A DNA stretch of 8,260 bases from JBHJHK01 sp050330975 (GTDB lineage Bacteria > Pseudomonadota > Gammaproteobacteria > Competibacterales > Competibacteraceae): NCBI GenBank assembly GCA_050330975.1, contig JBHJHK010000108.1, forward strand, positions 1 through 8,260. The letters run 5' to 3'. Every line of letters begins with the position of its first letter. Position 1 is the stretch's first letter. The notes under the pieces are model-generated. The model had not been told where the DNA came from. It saw only the letters and a list, made by a program, of their open reading frames with translations, and ran no database searches. The position numbers were made by a program, and so were the translations under genes. This document shows positions 6,301 to 8,260 of this stretch, piece after piece.

Positions 6301-7279
6301 CAACATCCAGGTGGTGGACCCCAAGGGCAAGGTGTTGGCCGAGGGCCGGGATCTGGTGGCTATCAGAAAACGCCTCCAGGGCCACGCCCGAGAGAGCTTC
6401 GCCGCCTTGCCCACCCCGGAGTTCGAGCGCGATGAGGTGCGGGATTGGGACTTTGGCCCTTTGCCCGAAAAGGTGAGTTTTACTCGCAACGGCATCACCC
6501 TCAAGGGCTACCCCGCCCTGGTGGACCGCCAAGCCCGGGTGAGCCTTGTGTTGTGGGATGTGCCAGAGCGGGCCCAACAGGCCCACCACCGGGGCGTACG
6601 AGCCCTCATCACCCTGCGCCAGCGGGATAAAATCAAGTATTTAAAGCGCCACTTACCCCGCTTCCAGACCATGGCCTTGCACTTTATGGCCACGGGGAAC
6701 CAAGAACAACTGAGGGAAGACCTGGTGGCCGCCATCACCGACCGGGCCTATTTGGCCGACGACCCCCTGCCCCGGGATAAGGCCGCCTTTGAAGGGGCGT
6801 TGGCCCGGGGGGGCGCCAACCTCATGACCGTAGCCAACGACGTGTGCGGCCTGGTGGCCGACGTATTGGCCGCCCACCACCGGGTGCGCAAAACGCTGGG
6901 TAAAGAGATCCCCTTGAGCTGGTTTGAGGCGGTGGCCGACATCAAAGACCAGCTGGACCACTTGGTCTATCCGGGCTTTGTCCAACAGACCCCCGAGGCG
7001 TGGCTGGTCCATCTGCCCCGTTACCTCAAAGCCGTAGAGGTGCGACTGGAGAAGCTGCGCCAAGCCCCCGACAAAGACCGCCAACGCCGGGCCCCCATCG
7101 CTGATTTGTGGTCCCGCTACAAGGCACAGCTCGCCAAAGATCAGGCGCTGAATCCCGCTTTGGTACAGTTTCGCTGGATGCTGGAGGAACTGCGAGTGTC
7201 TCAATTCGCCCAGGAACTCAAGACGGCGATGCCCGTGTCGGCCAAACGCCTCGAGGCCCAGTGGGCAGCGGTGAAGTGA
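3371..7279 (+). CDS. hrpA: ATP-dependent DEAH-box RNA helicase HrpA
   Basis: A 1302-aa DEAH-box 3'-to-5' RNA helicase, colinear with E. coli HrpA (1300 aa), which is linked to mRNA processing and to splitting stalled or collided ribosomes. The RecA-like core shows Walker A GETGSGKT (100-107), motif Ia HTQPRR (127-132), DEAH (197-200), SAT (229-231) and motif VI QRAGRCGR (406-413). It is followed by the helicase-associated HA2 domain (about 455-560), an OB-fold (about 640-725, with FPGSGLFKKPPKW) and the long DUF3418 C-terminal region to the end (MLEELRVSQFAQ near the terminus). ATG 3371 was chosen because it aligns with the E. coli N-terminus (LDALEARLDACL-like start); the frame is open back to a TTG at 3290, but those codons resemble nothing. 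No clear Shine-Dalgarno precedes it. A short acidic insert (about 267-283) after the RYRP segment is longer than in E. coli. All catalytic motifs are intact. Confidence 0.98.
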   Translation: MPAPTLDLDALEARLDACLGADRPAFGRRIKGLRRRFKERKPIDKGLARLSADMITSAERLERRKAKVIEPRFDDQLPINQRREDIAKAITGHPVVVVCGETGSGKTTQLPKICLGLGLGTEGLIGHTQPRRIAARSVATRLSEELDSPLGERVGYKVRFSDRGGLDVLVRLMTDGILLAETQGDPLLSHYQVIIVDEAHERSLNIDFLLGYLKRLLPKRPDLKVIITSATIDPERFSRHFDGAPIIEVSGRTYPVEVRYRPLILESPAAAGEDDESAGEEERDQEQAILDAVEELSHEGPGDILVFLAGEREIREVGDALAKRRLPHTEIVPLFARLSAAEQNRVFQPHTGRRIVLATNVAETSLTVPGIRYVIDPGYARISRYSPRVKVQRLPIEKISQASANQRAGRCGRVAEGICIRLYSEADFQSRPAFTDPEILRTNLAAVILQMEALELGAVEDFPFLEPPDSRLIGDGYRLLFELQAVDQRQHITPLGQKLARLPIDPRLGRMVLAGAAEGALEETLVIASALAVQDPRERPLDRQQAADERHRRFADEQSDFAALLNLWRYAEECRTTLTQNQWRQRCREEFLSFVRLREWRDLKLQLQEQAAELKLKAGAASAESTAVHRALLAGLLDHVGLKQDPEQHFLGARGRKFYLFPGSGLFKKPPKWLMAAELVETTRLYARTCAKLDPRWLEELAPHLVKRSYGEPRWEKRPAQVAANEQVTLLGLPIVANRRVNYGPIDPPLAQQLFIRHALVRGEYQTEGGFVDHNRRLIEEGEALAAKTRRRDVLVDEDTLHAFFEQRLPVDVYSGAAFERWRKGAERDNPKVLWMVKGDLMARDALEVTGDKYPDALLVNGIELPLNYHFDPGGKADGITVMVPLAALNQVDPRRLEWLVPGLLPERMTALLKSLPKSLRRSFVPVPDYVQALVEALPPQDKALTAAMAERLQAMTGVKVPEEAWNPAAIPEHLHFNIQVVDPKGKVLAEGRDLVAIRKRLQGHARESFAALPTPEFERDEVRDWDFGPLPEKVSFTRNGITLKGYPALVDRQARVSLVLWDVPERAQQAHHRGVRALITLRQRDKIKYLKRHLPRFQTMALHFMATGNQEQLREDLVAAITDRAYLADDPLPRDKAAFEGALARGGANLMTVANDVCGLVADVLAAHHRVRKTLGKEIPLSWFEAVADIKDQLDHLVYPGFVQQTPEAWLVHLPRYLKAVEVRLEKLRQAPDKDRQRRAPIADLWSRYKAQLAKDQALNPALVQFRWMLEELRVSQFAQELKTAMPVSAKRLEAQWAAVK

Positions 7280-7359
7280 TGTGGTCTCGAGGTGACAACA
7301 CCGGGTGGAGTTGACCCCAAGTGGCAATAGCGGTGACCGGACGAGATGTCTAGGCGGAG

Positions 7360-7388
7360 AAAACGCCGGCGCCTTCCTTAGCCGCCGG
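7360..7388 (-). terminator. Probable intrinsic terminator of the exoprotein gene
   Basis: On the minus strand CCGGCG (7388-7383) and CGCCGG (7371-7366) form a 6-bp GC stem with an 11-nt loop, followed after CG by TTTT (7363-7360). It is 112 nt past the TGA of the exoprotein gene. On the plus strand no T-run follows, so hrpA would use this hairpin poorly, and no other hrpA terminator is visible. The stem and T-run are both short, so strength is uncertain. Confidence 0.5.
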
Positions 7389-7397
7389 AAGCATGGA

Positions 7398-7429
7398 TGA
7401 GTATAGATACTCACCGTTCTGGAGTATAG
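7398..7429. repeat. 16-bp inverted repeat plus third half-site in convergent spacer
   Basis: TGAGTAT-AG-ATACTCA (7398-7413) is a perfect inverted repeat with 7-bp arms. GAGTATAG at 7399-7406 recurs exactly at 7422-7429, 23 bp on (about two helical turns). The cluster is AT-rich in a GC-rich setting and lies between two gene ends, where an operator would be unexpected. No function can be assigned. Confidence 0.6.
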
Positions 7430-7499
7430 CAAAACCTGGTGGCCTGACTACAGAGCGTCACGATGTCGGCTGCCTCGGTGGCCCAACGTGAGGCAAATC

Positions 7500-8260
7500 T
7501 CAAGATCCCGACAGTTCTCGGGGGGTCCCAAGACAGGACATCGCCCGTCCATCCATAACCCACGGGCGGTTGACTGGCGTCGAAACCTCTTCCCGGGGCT
7601 CGACATTGGGATCGTACATGTCGGCGAAGCGGCTGAACAAAAGCCCCGTGGGACTCGGGGCGATGGCCTCGATATCGACGGAAAAACGGCTATCTGAGGC
7701 TTGCCGAACACAGGGATTGGCGGTCAAGGCATCCCCCAAATAGGCCGTGGACAGGGTCACCTCGGCGGGGTTGATCTCCACCTCCGGCGCCGCCACCTCG
7801 ACGCTGCCCTCTTGCCCCGCCACATTGGAACTGGCGCTGATCACGACGTGGGGCCCCAACAACACCGTCGCCGCGTCGATGGCGATGTCGCCGCCAAAGC
7901 CCTGGTCGGCCTGGGCCGTGACAGCCACCTGGTCCAAGGCCACCAGCCGCTCGGTGCCCAGGGCGATGTTGCCCCCCGCGGACTCTCCCCGGCCCACCGA
8001 GGTCGTCAGCCGGCCCGTGCCCAGCAACAGCACATCATCGGCCTGGACCGTCAAGTTGCCCCCCCCCGCCCGGGCGGCTGCCGTCGACAGTTGGCCGTCG
8101 TCGACCTCCAGGGAATCGACCAACACCACCGCATTGCCCGCGTCGCCGGCCCCCTGGGCGTCGAGGACGCTGTTTGTGCCCACCACCCCCCCCTCCATGA
8201 CAGCCGGGTCGGCGGGCACGCGGCTAACGCCCCCCGCGCCCGGAGCGAAACGCGCGGCGT
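7500..8260 (-). CDS. C-terminal part of filamentous-haemagglutinin-type exoprotein (TpsA-like)
   Basis: The frame is open from the right edge to TGA 7502-7500, giving the last 252 residues of a longer protein; no real start lies in the window. The visible part is low-complexity and rich in Ala, Gly and Val. It carries beta-helix rungs with the recurring pattern A/S-G-G-N-I/L-x-V/L: visible residues about 37-46, 64-71, 93-100, 120-127 and 148-155, a period of 27-29 residues. This is typical of large secreted proteins exported by two-partner secretion, whose N-terminal TPS domain would lie outside the window. After the rungs comes PEVEINPAEV, then ANPCVRQASDSRFSV, like the conserved Cys-containing tail of this family; the last 70 or so residues (with FSRFADMYDPN) are less familiar. 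It converges on hrpA and has no partner transporter gene in view. Family assignment rests on repeat pattern and tail, so the precise ligand or adhesin role is unknown. Confidence 0.8.
   Translation of the reverse strand, partial: AARFAPGAGGVSRVPADPAVMEGGVVGTNSVLDAQGAGDAGNAVVLVDSLEVDDGQLSTAAARAGGGNLTVQADDVLLLGTGRLTTSVGRGESAGGNIALGTERLVALDQVAVTAQADQGFGGDIAIDAATVLLGPHVVISASSNVAGQEGSVEVAAPEVEINPAEVTLSTAYLGDALTANPCVRQASDSRFSVDIEAIAPSPTGLLFSRFADMYDPNVEPREEVSTPVNRPWVMDGRAMSCLGTPRELSGS

Noticed and set aside
7448..7711. An 87-codon minus-strand open frame at the exoprotein end
   Set aside because: It overlaps the exoprotein frame, which carries the beta-helix repeats and conserved tail; the alternative product is featureless.
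7731..8260. Repetitive C- and G-runs suggesting a DNA repeat array
   Set aside because: The repetition is at the protein level (27-29-residue beta-helix rungs). The DNA copies are too diverged to be a nucleotide repeat or CRISPR array.

Overview
This is a GC-rich bacterial chromosomal window, most likely from a gammaproteobacterium. That placement is an inference from an E. coli-type LeuRS, a full-length HrpA with its long C-terminal DUF3418 region, paired small cold-shock proteins and a TpsA-like exoprotein. No mobile element, CRISPR array, tRNA or rRNA is visible.

Layout: (1) 1-2413, minus strand: leuS (leucyl-tRNA synthetase), starting at GTG 2413 and running off the left edge before its C-terminal domain is complete. 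(2) 2414-2596: a short spacer with a candidate leuS promoter and, just upstream of it, two back-to-back stem-loops. (3) 2597-3020, minus strand: two tandem cold-shock-domain genes separated by 16 nt, clearly a duplication. (4) 3021-3370: a divergent intergenic region with a possible long structured csp leader and overlapping candidate promoters facing both ways. (5) 3371-7279, plus strand: hrpA, an ATP-dependent DEAH-box RNA helicase, intact at 1302 aa. (6) 7280-7499: a convergent spacer with a probable terminator for the minus-strand gene and an unexplained 16-bp inverted repeat with a third half-site. (7) 7500 to the right edge, minus strand: the C-terminal 252 codons of a beta-helix exoprotein of the filamentous-haemagglutinin (two-partner secretion) type.

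How the genes relate: leuS, the csp pair and hrpA are RNA-linked functions (tRNA charging, RNA chaperoning, RNA helicase/ribosome rescue). The csp pair and hrpA diverge from one shared 350-bp control region. The exoprotein gene is functionally separate and only meets hrpA tail to tail.

I see no convincing new multi-gene system. The observations most worth a second look are non-coding: the csp/hrpA divergent control region, the paired stem-loops between csp and leuS, and the palindrome cluster downstream of hrpA.
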